A DNA stretch of 29,487 bases from Bacteroidota bacterium. Lineage in GTDB: Bacteria > Bacteroidota > Bacteroidia > Cytophagales > Cytophagaceae. Below the pieces are notes generated by a model, which made no database searches, was not told where the DNA came from, and worked only from the letters and a program-made list of their open reading frames with translations. The position numbers were made by a program, and so were the translations under genes. Shown in pieces: positions 14,032 through 26,100 of the stretch. The stretch's first letter is position 1, and each line of letters starts with the position of its first letter. The DNA is taken from positions 1-29,487 of the forward strand of contig JAEWAY010000017.1 in assembly GCA_023391415.1 (NCBI GenBank), given 5' to 3'.

Positions 14032-15693
14032 TTAATATATGACCAGTCTTTCTACGATTTTGTATTCATCTCCCAATGCCTGCAACATATATATTCCCGG
14101 TTCTAATAAGCCAATATCCAGTATTTCTCCGGCAGTATACCCTTCTTTCTCATAAACATTCCGTCCATCCCCGCTATAAATAGTAACATGCAAGGGACTC
14201 TTCATTTTTTCTTTTCCATTTATCCTTATCTGACTTTCAGCGACCGGATTAGGATAAATGAACATTGTTTTGGTAAATGAGGCTTCTTCGGTGCTCAGAA
14301 TAATATCCGATCCATAAAGCGCGTATACATTGTTTTGATCCACAAAAAGCAGATCAGGCAATCCATCTCCGTTAATATCTTTTCCTCCATCAATCGGTCT
14401 GCCAATATTAGACTTCCCCGCGTTTTTGATGATAAAGCCATTCGCGCCATCAAGAGCGGAAGGATTCAGGCTGGAAGCGAACCCGTTTTTATTGCCATAT
14501 ACGACATAGCTATCGGGAGAAGACGCGATCATGAAATCATCGATTCCATCTCTGTTAATATCCCCGGCCGGTGCCATACACAACACATTGCCTTCTATCA
14601 AAAAACCATTTTTTCCATCAAAATCATCCATCATCATTTTTGAGGGAAAAAGGTTACGCGACCCCAGTATTACATTGTTTTCTGAATAGCAATCGTCAAT
14701 GCCGTCACCATTAATATCGCCGATCGCCCCGACAAAAGTCAGGAACCCGTTCTCCCGGTTATCAATAAGAAAACCATCCGATCCGTCTACCTGGGTAATA
14801 TCCACCAAGGGCTCAAACGCTTCGGACTTGCCGAATAAAGCATAGCTGATTTCTCCGTTAGCGTCATAAGAGGAAGACCAGTTTCCGATCAGTATATCAT
14901 TGTAACCATCCCCGTTAATGTCTCCGGCGCCTCCGGCCTTGTAAGCCGGCCTTGAACCCGGAAAAGAGCCAGTCCGGAATCCTTTTGTCCCGTCAAGATA
15001 AGAAGCGTCGATTTCGGAGGGAAAATTGTCCGCGCGCCCAAAGATAATCCATGTATTTCCTGACCAATGCGGTGTAGCGATAATAAAGTCGTTGATACCA
15101 TCGCCATTCACATCACCCAGCTTGTCTACCTGGGTAGCTCCTGTCGCGTTTATCAGAAAACCATTGGAACCATCGATGTCGTTACTGGTAATCAGAGCGG
15201 GAAAGTCTGTAGAACCGTACAGCAGGATTGTCTTCGCGCCTGAATTGCTGGTTCCGATCAATACGTCATCAATACCATCGCCATTGATATCTCCTACCCC
15301 CGCGAGCGTCGCGCCTCTCCGCTCGTCATAAACAACACCTTCTACTACAAAACCATTGGCGCCGTCCAGCATTGTCAGATCAAAGGGGGAAGAAAAAGAC
15401 CGCGTGGATCCAAACAGTATATAGGCTCTTCCTGAAAGATCATTTTCCCCTACGATAGCATTGCCACTCGCGATCGCCATATCCTCAATGCCGTCGTTAT
15501 TTATATCTCCGATAAATCGAACCTCTGTACCAAAGGCGTCATTCGTGCCAGGAGTAAGTGACGGAATCTTAAATCCATTGACTCCATCAATAGTTTCTTT
15601 GTCAAACTCTGCCGGAAAATACTGCGCCTGACAGGTATTAAACAACGCGTACGACGCGACTATGCTAAAAACAAACCGAACTCCTGAATTCAT
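14032..15693 (-). CDS. Secreted FG-GAP (integrin-alpha-like) beta-propeller protein with T9SS sorting domain
   Basis: I start at ATG 15691-15693, giving 553 residues with a signal peptide ending CQAQ; the open frame reaches 15771, but that adds an unlikely second hydrophobic leader. Seven repeats of about 55-65 residues follow. Each has a D-G-x-[NDK]-G-F motif and a calcium-binding D-x-N-x-D-G-x-x-D loop (for example DINGDGIDD, DVNGDGIND, DINGDGLPD), with a strand holding [LV]-[FY]-G-S/K. This is a seven-bladed FG-GAP propeller. After a linker the C terminus (from YPNPVAESQIRINGKEK, about 75 residues) is a type A T9SS sorting domain ending in a short hydrophobic strand. The protein should therefore be exported by the Sec system and then by T9SS, and released or anchored at the surface. 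It may bind sugars or proteins; the substrate is unknown. Confidence 0.93.
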   Translation of the reverse strand: MNSGVRFVFSIVASYALFNTCQAQYFPAEFDKETIDGVNGFKIPSLTPGTNDAFGTEVRFIGDINNDGIEDMAIASGNAIVGENDLSGRAYILFGSTRSFSSPFDLTMLDGANGFVVEGVVYDERRGATLAGVGDINGDGIDDVLIGTSNSGAKTILLYGSTDFPALITSNDIDGSNGFLINATGATQVDKLGDVNGDGINDFIIATPHWSGNTWIIFGRADNFPSEIDASYLDGTKGFRTGSFPGSRPAYKAGGAGDINGDGYNDILIGNWSSSYDANGEISYALFGKSEAFEPLVDITQVDGSDGFLIDNRENGFLTFVGAIGDINGDGIDDCYSENNVILGSRNLFPSKMMMDDFDGKNGFLIEGNVLCMAPAGDINRDGIDDFMIASSPDSYVVYGNKNGFASSLNPSALDGANGFIIKNAGKSNIGRPIDGGKDINGDGLPDLLFVDQNNVYALYGSDIILSTEEASFTKTMFIYPNPVAESQIRINGKEKMKSPLHVTIYSGDGRNVYEKEGYTAGEILDIGLLEPGIYMLQALGDEYKIVERLVIY

Positions 15694-15798
15694 CTTTATT
15701 ATTTTCTTTATACTATTACAAAAAATCACTTCGAAAAACACTGCTAATATAATACTATAGACTGTATACACATCGAAGTACTTAAAACATATACAAAA

Positions 15799-15814
15799 CT
15801 ATATTCAAATATAG
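15799..15814 (-). promoter_or_regulatory. Palindrome with candidate -7 element upstream of the FG-GAP gene
   Basis: CTATATT (15799-15805) and AATATAG (15808-15814) form a perfect 7-2-7 palindrome. On the minus strand 15806-15813 reads TATATTTG, matching the Bacteroidota -7 consensus TAnnTTTG. The expected -33 TTTG box is not clear, so this is tentative. Confidence 0.35.
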
Positions 15815-15841
15815 TGAAAGTCCCTTACCAATGCACTCTCA

Positions 15842-16873
15842 CTATTTCTTCAAGGCTTCCCGTACCTTTGGCGCGATCTTCGTCCCGAAGATCTCGATCG
15901 ACTTCATCAGGGAAGCGTGCGAAGGCCCGCCTACATCCATATGCGCGGAGAAACGGGTGAGGCCAAATAGCTCGCGCGTTTCCAGAATTTTATCGATCGC
16001 CTCGCTGGGGTCGCCAATAATCAAGTGACCGCCCTTGCCCCGGCCATAGTCGTATTGGGCGCGGGAGTACGGCTGCCAGCCCCGGGTACGGCCGATGCGG
16101 TTCATCTGATCGGAATATACCGGATAGTACGCGTCGGCTATCTTCTTACTGTCCTCGCCAAAAAAACAATGCATATGCACCCCCACCTCAAACGCGTCCA
16201 TATCCTGTTTGTAGTGCCGCCAGGCTTCCTGATAATAACTAAATAGTGGCTGGAACCGGGCCGGATCGCCTCCGATGATCGCGAAGATCACCGGCAATCC
16301 GGCTTTGGCAGCGCGGACGGCCGATTCCGGCGTCCCCCCTACGGCCACCCAGATTTTGAGCCGGTTGTTTACCGCGCGCGGCAACACCTCCTGATTGTCG
16401 AGCGACGCGCGGTATTTTCCTTTCCAGGTGACGCGATCCTCCTGGTTTATTTTTACCAGAAGATCCAGCTTTTCTTCAAACAAGCCGTTATAGTCTTTCA
16501 GATCGTATCCGTATATGGGAAAAGATTCTATAAAACTGCCCCGGCCGGCGGTAATCTCCGCCCGGCCGGCGCTGATCTGATCAATCGTCGCGAAGCTTTG
16601 ATAAATCCGTACCGGGTCGGAAGAGCTCAGCACAGTAACAGCGCTGCCCAGCTTGATCCGTTTGGTAACGGTAGCCGCGGCCGCCAGAACAATTTCGGGA
16701 ACCGAAACCGCGTAATCCGGACGATGATGCTCACCTATGCCGAAAAAATCAAGGCCTGTTTCGTCCATTAGTTTTATCTCTTCGATCAGTTCCCGCAGAC
16801 GCTCTCCCGCCGGAAGAGGTTCGCCCCGCTGATCATAATGATTGTCCCCAAACATTCCTATGCCTAATTCCAT
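15842..16873 (-). CDS. LLM-class flavin-dependent oxidoreductase (bacterial luciferase-like)
   Basis: A 343-residue TIM-barrel protein of the luciferase-like monooxygenase family. It begins MELGIGMFGDNHYDQRG. Strand-helix signatures include DETGLDFFGIGEHHRPDYAV (about 36-55), then RIKLGSAVTVLSSSDPVRIY, QISAGRAEITAGRGSFIES, and GDPSEAIDKI near 290. The EHHRP motif is typical of the subfamily that uses FMN supplied by a reductase. The substrate is unknown: members oxidise alkanes, aldehydes or sulfonates or act on F420. No signal peptide is present. The gene has no obvious partner; it lies 148 bases upstream of the FG-GAP start, which has its own promoter-like palindrome. The sequence gives no reason to link it to the secreted neighbours. 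Confidence 0.93.
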   Translation of the reverse strand: MELGIGMFGDNHYDQRGEPLPAGERLRELIEEIKLMDETGLDFFGIGEHHRPDYAVSVPEIVLAAAATVTKRIKLGSAVTVLSSSDPVRIYQSFATIDQISAGRAEITAGRGSFIESFPIYGYDLKDYNGLFEEKLDLLVKINQEDRVTWKGKYRASLDNQEVLPRAVNNRLKIWVAVGGTPESAVRAAKAGLPVIFAIIGGDPARFQPLFSYYQEAWRHYKQDMDAFEVGVHMHCFFGEDSKKIADAYYPVYSDQMNRIGRTRGWQPYSRAQYDYGRGKGGHLIIGDPSEAIDKILETRELFGLTRFSAHMDVGGPSHASLMKSIEIFGTKIAPKVREALKK

Positions 16874-17086
16874 ATACGATTTTCTTTTTTCTTAAAGATA
16901 CGAAAAGGATGATTTACCCCATAGCGGGAAATTCGGCTTCCACGCCATGGCCCGCGCCAATCAGGGAAACACCCTATTGATATGAAACCTGTTCAGGGCG
17001 GGATAGTTTGTCATGGAGGCCTGTAGGAGATAATCGAGCGATAAGCGATCATCAGCCTGTAAGCGCGAAGCCTTGTCTATTTCAGG

Positions 17087-17127
17087 AAAAAATAAAGCAG
17101 CCGTCCGCGATGGCGGCCGGCTGCTTT
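17087..17127 (-). terminator. Rho-independent terminator of the giant gene
   Basis: AAAGCAGCCG (17094-17103) pairs with CGGCTGCTTT (17118-17127), with a GC-rich inner loop. On the minus strand a T-rich run follows. It lies about 20 bases beyond the stop of the giant leftward gene. Confidence 0.75.
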
Positions 17128-17147
17128 TAAGCGCGCGCGGGAGGCTA

Positions 17148-20100
17148 TTACTCCTTACGGATCTTCCGCGCGTAATTTTTACCATTCAGGTTAATCACCA
17201 TCCAGTATACTCCGGATGGCGCGGAACGAATATCCATTTCCAGCAACTGGCCATGATCGCCCCGGTATGTAGTAGTATAGATCGTAACACCTTTGATGTC
17301 TACTATACGGACGCTTATCCGGTCGGACGCGTTTTCGCCAAGATCTATCCGGAATAGCCCATTGTTCGGGTTCGGATAAACACCTATTCCGAAATCGCTC
17401 ATCTGGTCGGATAAACCGGTAATGAGCATTTCCACATTTTCCGATTTGCCTGTACAACCATTCGAATCGCTTACTTCTACCTGATAAATGCCATCTTCGG
17501 TCACCGTAATCGCCTGCTGATAATACTCAAGCGGCAGACTATTCAGGTACCATTGATACGACTCCGCCTCCGAGGCGGCCAGCACCAAACCGTCAACGCT
17601 TACTTCCGGTACAGGATTCTCATATACCGTCATCATGACCACTTCAGTCTTGCCGGCCCGCAGCGGGTTCGCGGCTTCGCTTACCAACGCGCTTACCCTG
17701 TCGCCCTCCCTGATTCCGGAAGTTGTAAAGAGCGCGTCAGCAGCGCCTTCCACTATACGATCATTGATAAACCAGGTATATGCAGGTTCTGTCATTTCCC
17801 TCGCGGGCTGAACCTGGAAGCTTACTTCCACCCCTTCGCAAATCGCAGTGGCTTCAGCATAAAGTATCGCCTGTACAGAACCGTCCGTTACTGTCAGCGT
17901 AAAGGTACCGCTGGCCGATGTACCAGACACATCCGTCGCGGTCATTCTCAAGACCAGCGCCCGGGCTTCTTCCGGCATACCGCTCAACGTCGGACCGGCG
18001 GGATCAAATACCAGCCAGGCCGGAAGCCCGGAGCCATCTTCCATACTCAGAGTATACGTGAGCAGGTCATCGGGATCAGCATCTGTAAATGTACCGGAAG
18101 GAATTGTAAAGCTAAACGCTTCATCTACCGTCAGCCACTGATCCGCGAGCTCACCGGCGTATTCAGGAGCGTCGTTGACCGGAAGAACGGTTACCGTCAG
18201 GCTCTCAGAGTGCAGGTTATTGAACGCCTGTCCATCGTCGGCGATGATCACAAATTCCTGAACTCCAAACCTATCTTTCACCGAAGAAATTTGAAGCTCA
18301 CCGGTGTGGTTGTCAAATACGATATTCACCAGATCGGAAACCTCGGGCTCTATAGAGTAACGGACTACCTGTTCGCGTTCCGCTTCCGGAATTTCTCCCG
18401 GTATTACATATACAACTACAGTCTCTTCAAAATCCTCATCGCCGCTTATTTCACTATCGGAAAGAGTAAACATAGGAGCCGTATTATTTTCATTTACTAT
18501 ATGCACCTCCTGAGCCGATGTTTTCAGAGGCTCAATATTACCGGTACTGTCAATCGCCTGAGTGTAGAAAGCGTATGTACCGCCACGCTTACCGGCAAAT
18601 TCGATGGATGTAGCGGAAACATAGTCTGTACCGGCCAAGCTATCGGAATAATGTACAACAAAAGGCCCTCCGTTTTCAGAAACAAACAACTGATAAGCGG
18701 CTATACCAGAACCAACATCCGATCCGCTCCAGCTTACCGTAAAGGTAGTATCATAAGTCATCGCCGGCAGGTCTTCCAACCAGCTTAGCGGATGATCCGC
18801 GTCGATCGTATTGATCCACGTATTCGTAATAATCGCCGCGTTATCATCAAATACGATAGAAGCTTCCGCCTGTATGACATCTCCGGTCACGACGCCGGGA
18901 TCTGGTAATATACTATAGCTCACATAGCCCTGGCCAATACCGGTAGAGTCATTGATAGCAAGGAAACCCTTCATAGGATCCTGAGGCGGAAGCCCGGTCA
19001 GAGGATCGATGCTCTGCAGCAACCAGAACGCTTCTTCGCGAACAATATCAACACCAGCCGTAATCTGAAGCAGAATACCCAATGAATCGGTCAGGTCCAG
19101 CGTAGCTGTATAATTGGCTACATTATCCGGTACTTCAAACACATAGGGACCAAATCCGAAACTTCCGAGACGCAGACTGAGCGGATTGACCAGGCTATCC
19201 AGCTTCTGTGTGATTTCCACCCGCTGAGCCGGAGCTGTCGCCAGCTCAGGATCGTTTTCGAAGAAGATCACATACGGAAGCTGCTCATGCTTACCCACCC
19301 AGGCAGCCTCACCATAGCCTATCGGACCAAGTATCTCATTCGGATCACAGGATGCATAAACCGGTACACATATAACATCAGAGACCGCGTCACATGCCAG
19401 ATCCATCCTTCCCTGATCGCAGGCATACCAACACGCCGCGGCGCAAGCTCCTCCCGCGACAGCGGTCCATGGCCCGGGTGGCACCCTCAGCATACAGGCA
19501 AGCGCTACTCCCAGACATCGCTTTTGACACATTTTACGACCAACCAGTAGTTTACAGGCTACATTGGTAATCGTACAACAATTACCCATTCCCGGACCAC
19601 CACCACAATTAGGCGTGGGGATCGGCGACCCGCACCTTTCCAGACATTCTACCTCCGTTTTATTACATCCGCAATAACCCCGGAAAATCTTTTTAGGATC
19701 ATTCGGACACTGGTCATTACAATCCGGAGTACCATCACCATCCGAATCTTCATCCGGATTGCCGCAACCACAGGCACCCTCCGAGGTTTTCTCAGGATCG
19801 TTCGGACACTTATCCAGACAATAGTCCGGCGTTCCATCGCCATCGGAGTCATCATCCGGCAGATAGCACCCACATTTACCCGGTTCTGTTTTCTGAGGAT
19901 CATATGGACAACGATCCTGGCAATCCGGGGTTCCGTCTCCATCCGTATCTTTATCTTCTACCCCGCAGCCACATTGACCGGGATCGGTCTTATTGGGATC
20001 AGACGGACATCCATCATTGCAATCCAGCGTACCATCACCATCCGAGTCATTGTCCGGCGTATCACAACCACAGACACCGGGTTCCGTTTTACCGGAATTT

Positions 20101-23100
20101 TCCGGACAGTTGTCAAAGCAATCGGGTGTACCGTCTCCATCACTATCTTTGTCCGGTGTACCGCATCCGCAGCTTCCGGGCTCCGTCTTATTCGGATCAT
20201 CCGGGCACTGATCATAGCAGTCCGCGACACCATCGCCATCTGAATCTGTATCAGGAGTGCCACAGCCACAGATACCCGGCTGGGTTTTATTCGGGTCAAA
20301 AGGACAAGGATCTATACAATCCGGCGTACCATCACCATCACTGTCTATATCCGGTACACCACATCCACAGATACCAGGATCTGTTTTGGCAGGATCTGTC
20401 GGACAGGCGTCAGGCTGGCAATCATATACCCCATCACCATCCGAATCCGTATCCGCCACATTACATCCGCAAATACCTGGAGATACCTTATTCCGGTCCG
20501 TCGGACAGGCATCCAGACAATCTACTACTCCATCGCCATCCGAGTCAGCATCCATACTGTCGCATCCGCAAATGCCCGGTGTTGTTTTAGACGGGTTCCG
20601 CGGACATCCATCCTTGCAATCAGGCACTCCGTCTCCGTCACTGTCTTTGTCAGCAACACCGCAACCACAGGCGCCCGGTTCTGTTTTATTCGGATCGTTC
20701 GGACAACGATCACGACAATCAGGTGTACCGTCTCCATCAGTATCCGCGTCGGCAACGCCACAACCACAGGCGCCCGGAGCCGTCTTAGCAGGGTCATCCG
20801 GACACCTGTCCTTACAATCAGCCACTCCGTCTCCGTCGCTGTCTGTATCCGCTACCCCGCAACCACAATCACCCGGTTCTGTTTTGTTCGGATCAGCCGG
20901 ACATTTGTCAAGGCAATCCGGGGTACCATCACCATCCGCGTCCGCGTCATCATCTTTTCCGCAGCCACAGGTACCCGGCTCAATCTTTTTAGGGTCCAGC
21001 GGACACTTATCAAGAACATTCGGCGTACCGTCACCATCCGCGTCCTCCAGAGGAACATAGCTTAACATGAGCGTATTCGCCCCGGAAAGTTCCAGATTAA
21101 AATCTCCGAATACCGAATTATGCTGTCTGAAGTCAGAAAGATCCAGAGTAAAGGCAGCCACATTAAAGCCCGTAATACCCTTGTCAGCGATCGCGATCGG
21201 CCAGTTATGAGCACGCATTGGGTCCCAGTTAGCTACCGACCCTGCCGCGTTATCAGGATTCAGCGAAGTTACTTTTATTGTAAACGGTCTGCCCGCGTTG
21301 GCGTTTATAACCAACGTATTCGTTGTACGAAGCAGATCCCAGCCGGGATCATTACCCGCCTGGCCATTCGCGTCATTGATTTCCCACAGATAGTTCCCAT
21401 TGCCATGGAATACAATAGACGGATATTCCGCGGTTCCCGGACTATTACCCGGACTGAAATCATAACGCCCCTCAAGTCCTTCCTCATCCAGAAGACCAGT
21501 CTCAATATAATTGTTCCGAAGCATGGTTGTCGCGAAAGCAGCGGAGTCGTTAAGAAGCACCAGGTTTGACGCGTCCGCGAACTGAGGCTGTAATAACGCT
21601 CCTTTTCTTGTTTCCTCGATAACGTCCAACTCGTTTTCAATAAACTGTTTTCTGGTCAAAGGCCTTACCTTCAGATAGCCCACAGGATAGGAACTGTATC
21701 GCGTCGCTCTTATGGAAATCTCCGCCTCCAGTATTTCGCCGGGTTTTACATCTCTCGCGAGCAACTCGGCTACTTGTAAATTTCCTATATCCAGATCCTC
21801 GCCTCCCGTCATATAATATTCGCTAAAATCGTCAATCTCTACCTGATCTCTGTATTCCTCAGGGTAGCGATCCGACATTTTTTTAAGATTAGGCGAGGTT
21901 CGGAAACGCTGTACCTGATCTTCCGCGGGGGCATACAATGCTACTTCCAGATACGGAATATCAACATTGGCGACAGACTTAAGCGTAAATTTCCAGGTGC
22001 CAACTGTGCCTACTCTGAGAGAAGCCGGAGCAATGGTACCATACACTACTTCCGGCGAAGTAGGTTTTTCAACTTGTATACCAGCCTCAAGACGAACAAT
22101 TTCACCATTCGCGTTGCGGGCAACAAGGTTATAAACACCTTCTTCCGTATTGCTCAGATTCCAGCGCAGTCCCAGTTCCATACTGCTTTTGAAACTGGTA
22201 ACGACCGCGTCGGCAACCAGGGCTTTTGTAACAGGGTGCTCCAGATACAATGCTATTCCCGTACGGAAACCGGCTCCCTGTACTTCATTACTCACCACAC
22301 CCTGTCCCAGCACAGACGCCCGGGCATTCAGAATAGAGAATGGCAATGCTTCCGCCAGCAGGGTAATTTCCTGCTGCCCATAATAGCTTTCCGGTGTTGT
22401 AATCAACAGATAATACGTACCGGCTTTGGTTTCCGGAATCAGGATAGTCTGGTTCGGGACCCCTTCATCTTTATAAATATAATCATAGTCATCAGGACCA
22501 GGAACCCGGTCATAGGCTATGTATATCTGATTATTTCCACTGCTTCGGTTGCTTTTCAGGTAAACAATCATATCCAGATTTTCACCTACATCGACCTGAT
22601 AATAAAGACGTTCTCTGTAGTCAAGCGGGCTCTTTACCGGCTCACCTGTATGAATAACCGGAATCGAAGCGCTCACCGTACTCTCAGACACACCCGTATT
22701 ATTCCCCAGATTGGTTTCCGGAATCGAATGCGTGGTATTGGTACGGGCCATACCAAAGTAATCACCCGGCATTACACCCGGCATCTGATAGGTAATTTCC
22801 CGACTGACCGACTCTCCGGGTTTGAGGTCCAGATAGTGATCTCTGGCGCGGAGCAGGTAATCATTGGTTTCGATCAGCGACTGATCTTTGGAGAAATACG
22901 CGTCATCCCTGATCTGTCCGACCGCTCTCCCGCTACCCTGATTATGGAGCTGATAGCTCACCGTAATCTCCTTACCCGGAATAGTCTTTTCCGGAATCAC
23001 TACCTGACGGACAACAAGGTCAGAAGCTTCCACCGGGTTAATGCGAATCAGCTTCGCGTATGAATTATTGTCTTCTCCATTGTACTCAAATACAGAGTTG

Positions 23101-26100
23101 AGATAATCCGCGACTGCCCGCAGGTAGTAATTGCCGGTCAGGTTGGCCGGAATCGTAATACTAACCGTTGTATTAATGGTAGCACCCGGAGCAATGGTTT
23201 GCAATACCCTGCTACCTGTCAAGCCATTAAGAACCGCCCCGTTGGGATTGGCCGCCAACTCTGTTTTGAAACTCCAGCCACTGACCGCGGTCGCTACGCC
23301 CGCATTCCGGATCACCAGAGTAGCCTGGACACGCTCACCCGCGAGCACTACGTCCGGTACGATAATACTGTCAATAACCAGATCGGGAGTCTCCGGAATA
23401 CGGATCTCGACAGGAACAGCGTAATAGTTATTTTTCTGGGCAGTATCATTGACAGGAAGTATTTCCACCTTCCTTGTTGAAGGATTCAGATAAGACCCTG
23501 TCCGGGCTATCAGGTAATACGTTCCTGAAAGCGTATTGGCAAGATTAATCCTGAACTGTCCGCTATAGCCGGAAGCAGGGTATAAGATTCCATTTCTTCG
23601 CGACGAATGCAGACTTACATCATCCGCGCTGTATACAGAGTCTTTGGAAAGCACCAGCCTGTCCTCCCATAAAAGCGTTCCGGTAAAACCTTCTCCGATA
23701 TTTCGTACCTGGAAATCGATCATCAGTTGATCGCCCGCGTACATGACCGGGGGTACATTGCCGCAGGAGATCGCGAGATCAGAGTAGACCGGACGTATAT
23801 GAATCGCTTTATGAGAAAGGTTATTTTCCTCCTTATCATGCTCATATACTTTTCGCGTGTTATCTGAATTGATTCGCAGGTAATAGGTTCCATGGATATG
23901 AAGCGGCAGTGACAATTTACTGTCATTGGTATATCCGGAACGGGCGCCCAGTCCTGCCGGATTGCTGATCAGCACTGAGTCGACCGCGCTAAAATGACGG
24001 GCAAACGTTGATAAACGAGCCTGATTCGTATCTCTTACCAGTCCATAACTATCGCTCCATGCCTGTGCGATAGTTGTATCACCCGCGTTATAGGTCAGCC
24101 ATGAAAGGCTCAGCGTATCTCCCTGGGTTACTTCCTGAGGGATATGCTCTATATTTCGGATCACCAGGTCAGGATAGGCTGCCAGTCTGATTACAGATGG
24201 CTCCGCGCCGCGCAGGATGTTGTCCTTTTCATAGGTATACTCGAAAACCTGACGTGAAGCATCGGTATAAACGTATAAATAAAACTGACCGCTTATACCA
24301 TCCGGAATCTTCAGATTCAGCTCCTCGGAATATGTATCACCAGCCTTTAAAGCCGATCCTCCGGTACGGACCTTATAGCCGATTTCAACAGAAGCCTGCT
24401 GATTAAAGGTATCCAGCCGCGAGATATAAATACGGTCAATCCAGGCATTTTCCACCGGGGCGTTCGCTCCATCATTCCTTACCGTCCAGCGGACAGGCAC
24501 TGTCTGCCCCGATTGCATTTCAGCCGGCATCGACACCGCTTTCACCACCAGGTTCGGCGGTGGATTGAGATAGACCTGAATAGCTTTTGGCTCCGAACGG
24601 TTATTACTTGTAAACAGCTCATTGTCGATATCCCGGTCAGCGTCTGTCCGCACATGCAGGTAGTAATCTCCGTAAAAGTCATGCGGAATTTTCACCCTGA
24701 ATGTTTTATAGTATACGCTATCCGGGCTGAAGTAATCCGGAGTATTGTACCATTGAGTACTAACAGCGGCGGCATTTCCGCCCGGCAGATAGCAGCGGTC
24801 AGATGAAAAACGCTCCTTACGGAACCCAATGGTTTTGTCTTCCAGTACATGTACTGTGCCGGGTGAATATACAGGGTCCTGTCCTATGGAAAGCTCATCC
24901 TTCCAGACTGTATGTTCCAGATTGGGACAGGTCATCCCTGACTGACTAGTACGATCTGTTACTTTTTTACCCTTCGCTTCAGCATTACCAATATTTTTTA
25001 CTCCATAAGTTACTGTAATGGTATCTCCGCCAAATACAACCGCGGGCGCGGCCACACTCACAATCTGGAGATCCGGTGTAGCAGGTATCGATACATGAAG
25101 CGGATAAGCATATCCGATATTGTTGGTAGTCGATGATTCGATCAGACCGTTAACAGGACGTTCTACCCGAATAAGGACATAATAATCTCCAAAAACGGTC
25201 TTGGGCAGCTTAAATGTACCATAATTGGTATAACCCTGTCCGGGAACAAGGAAATTCAGCCGCTTTACAGTACCCAGTTTAATATCATTGCTGTCATACA
25301 GCGTATCCAGTGAAAGATATACTGTTTCGTCCCAGTTTTCAGATATAGTACTTCCCTTGCCGATATTCCGGACATCCCAGTTGACACTAAGATCTCCGGC
25401 TGAATAGGCAATAACCGGAATCTGTACATTTTCGACAATCAGATCCGGAAGCTCTCTGACATGGAAAGCATATACCGGGCTCTCCGTACTGTAACAGGAG
25501 TTTTTGGAAACTACCTGCCAGGAATAATTTTTTCCATAATCCAGGTCCTTAATTTCATGTCGTATACTAGAAGTATTGGCAACGCGAGGATTTGCCGGAC
25601 GCTCAGCAGTATCCGGCCAGATATACAAATCGTACAACCCTGAATTGCCGCCAGGTCTCCACGAGATGGAAAATGGCTGCGTAAGATTTAACGTCTGATT
25701 TTCAGGAACGACATCCGATACTACCATTGGCGGAACCGGATCGATAACACTGATTGTCAAGCTATCTCTGAATGAGCAGCCAAGGGAAGAACGTAAGTCG
25801 GCATAATAGATCGTCGTATCAACCGGGCTTACCCGTATAGCGGAACTGACAGCTCCGGTTGACCACACAACAGACTGCGCGTTGACCGCGCGGAGCTCAG
25901 CCTCATCCCCGCGACATAATGTCCGCGAACCGACAGCCTGAACAGATGGTTTATTTTCTATCTGAATACTCACCGGAGCTGAAACGGACTCGCAACCTCT
26001 CGCGTCACGGTATGTAACAGTATAGTTTCCTTTCTCAGAAACCCATATGGAAGAAGCCTGACTTCCCTCAGACCATACGATATTCTCCGACCGATCGGAT

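Noticed and set aside
17553..18788. 411-residue plus-strand open frame
   Set aside because: Antisense to the giant gene, rich in R, H and Y without motifs; a typical mirror frame of a well-ordered coding strand.
19664..21044. CRISPR-like repeat array
   Set aside because: The units are about 99 bp, diverged and fully coding, with no short conserved repeats separated by unique spacers.
20257..21060. Long plus-strand open frame (267 residues) with tandem Pro/Ser/Gly units
   Set aside because: It is antisense to the TSP3 array; the 99-bp period keeps this frame open by chance and the repeat is just the complement of the real repeats.
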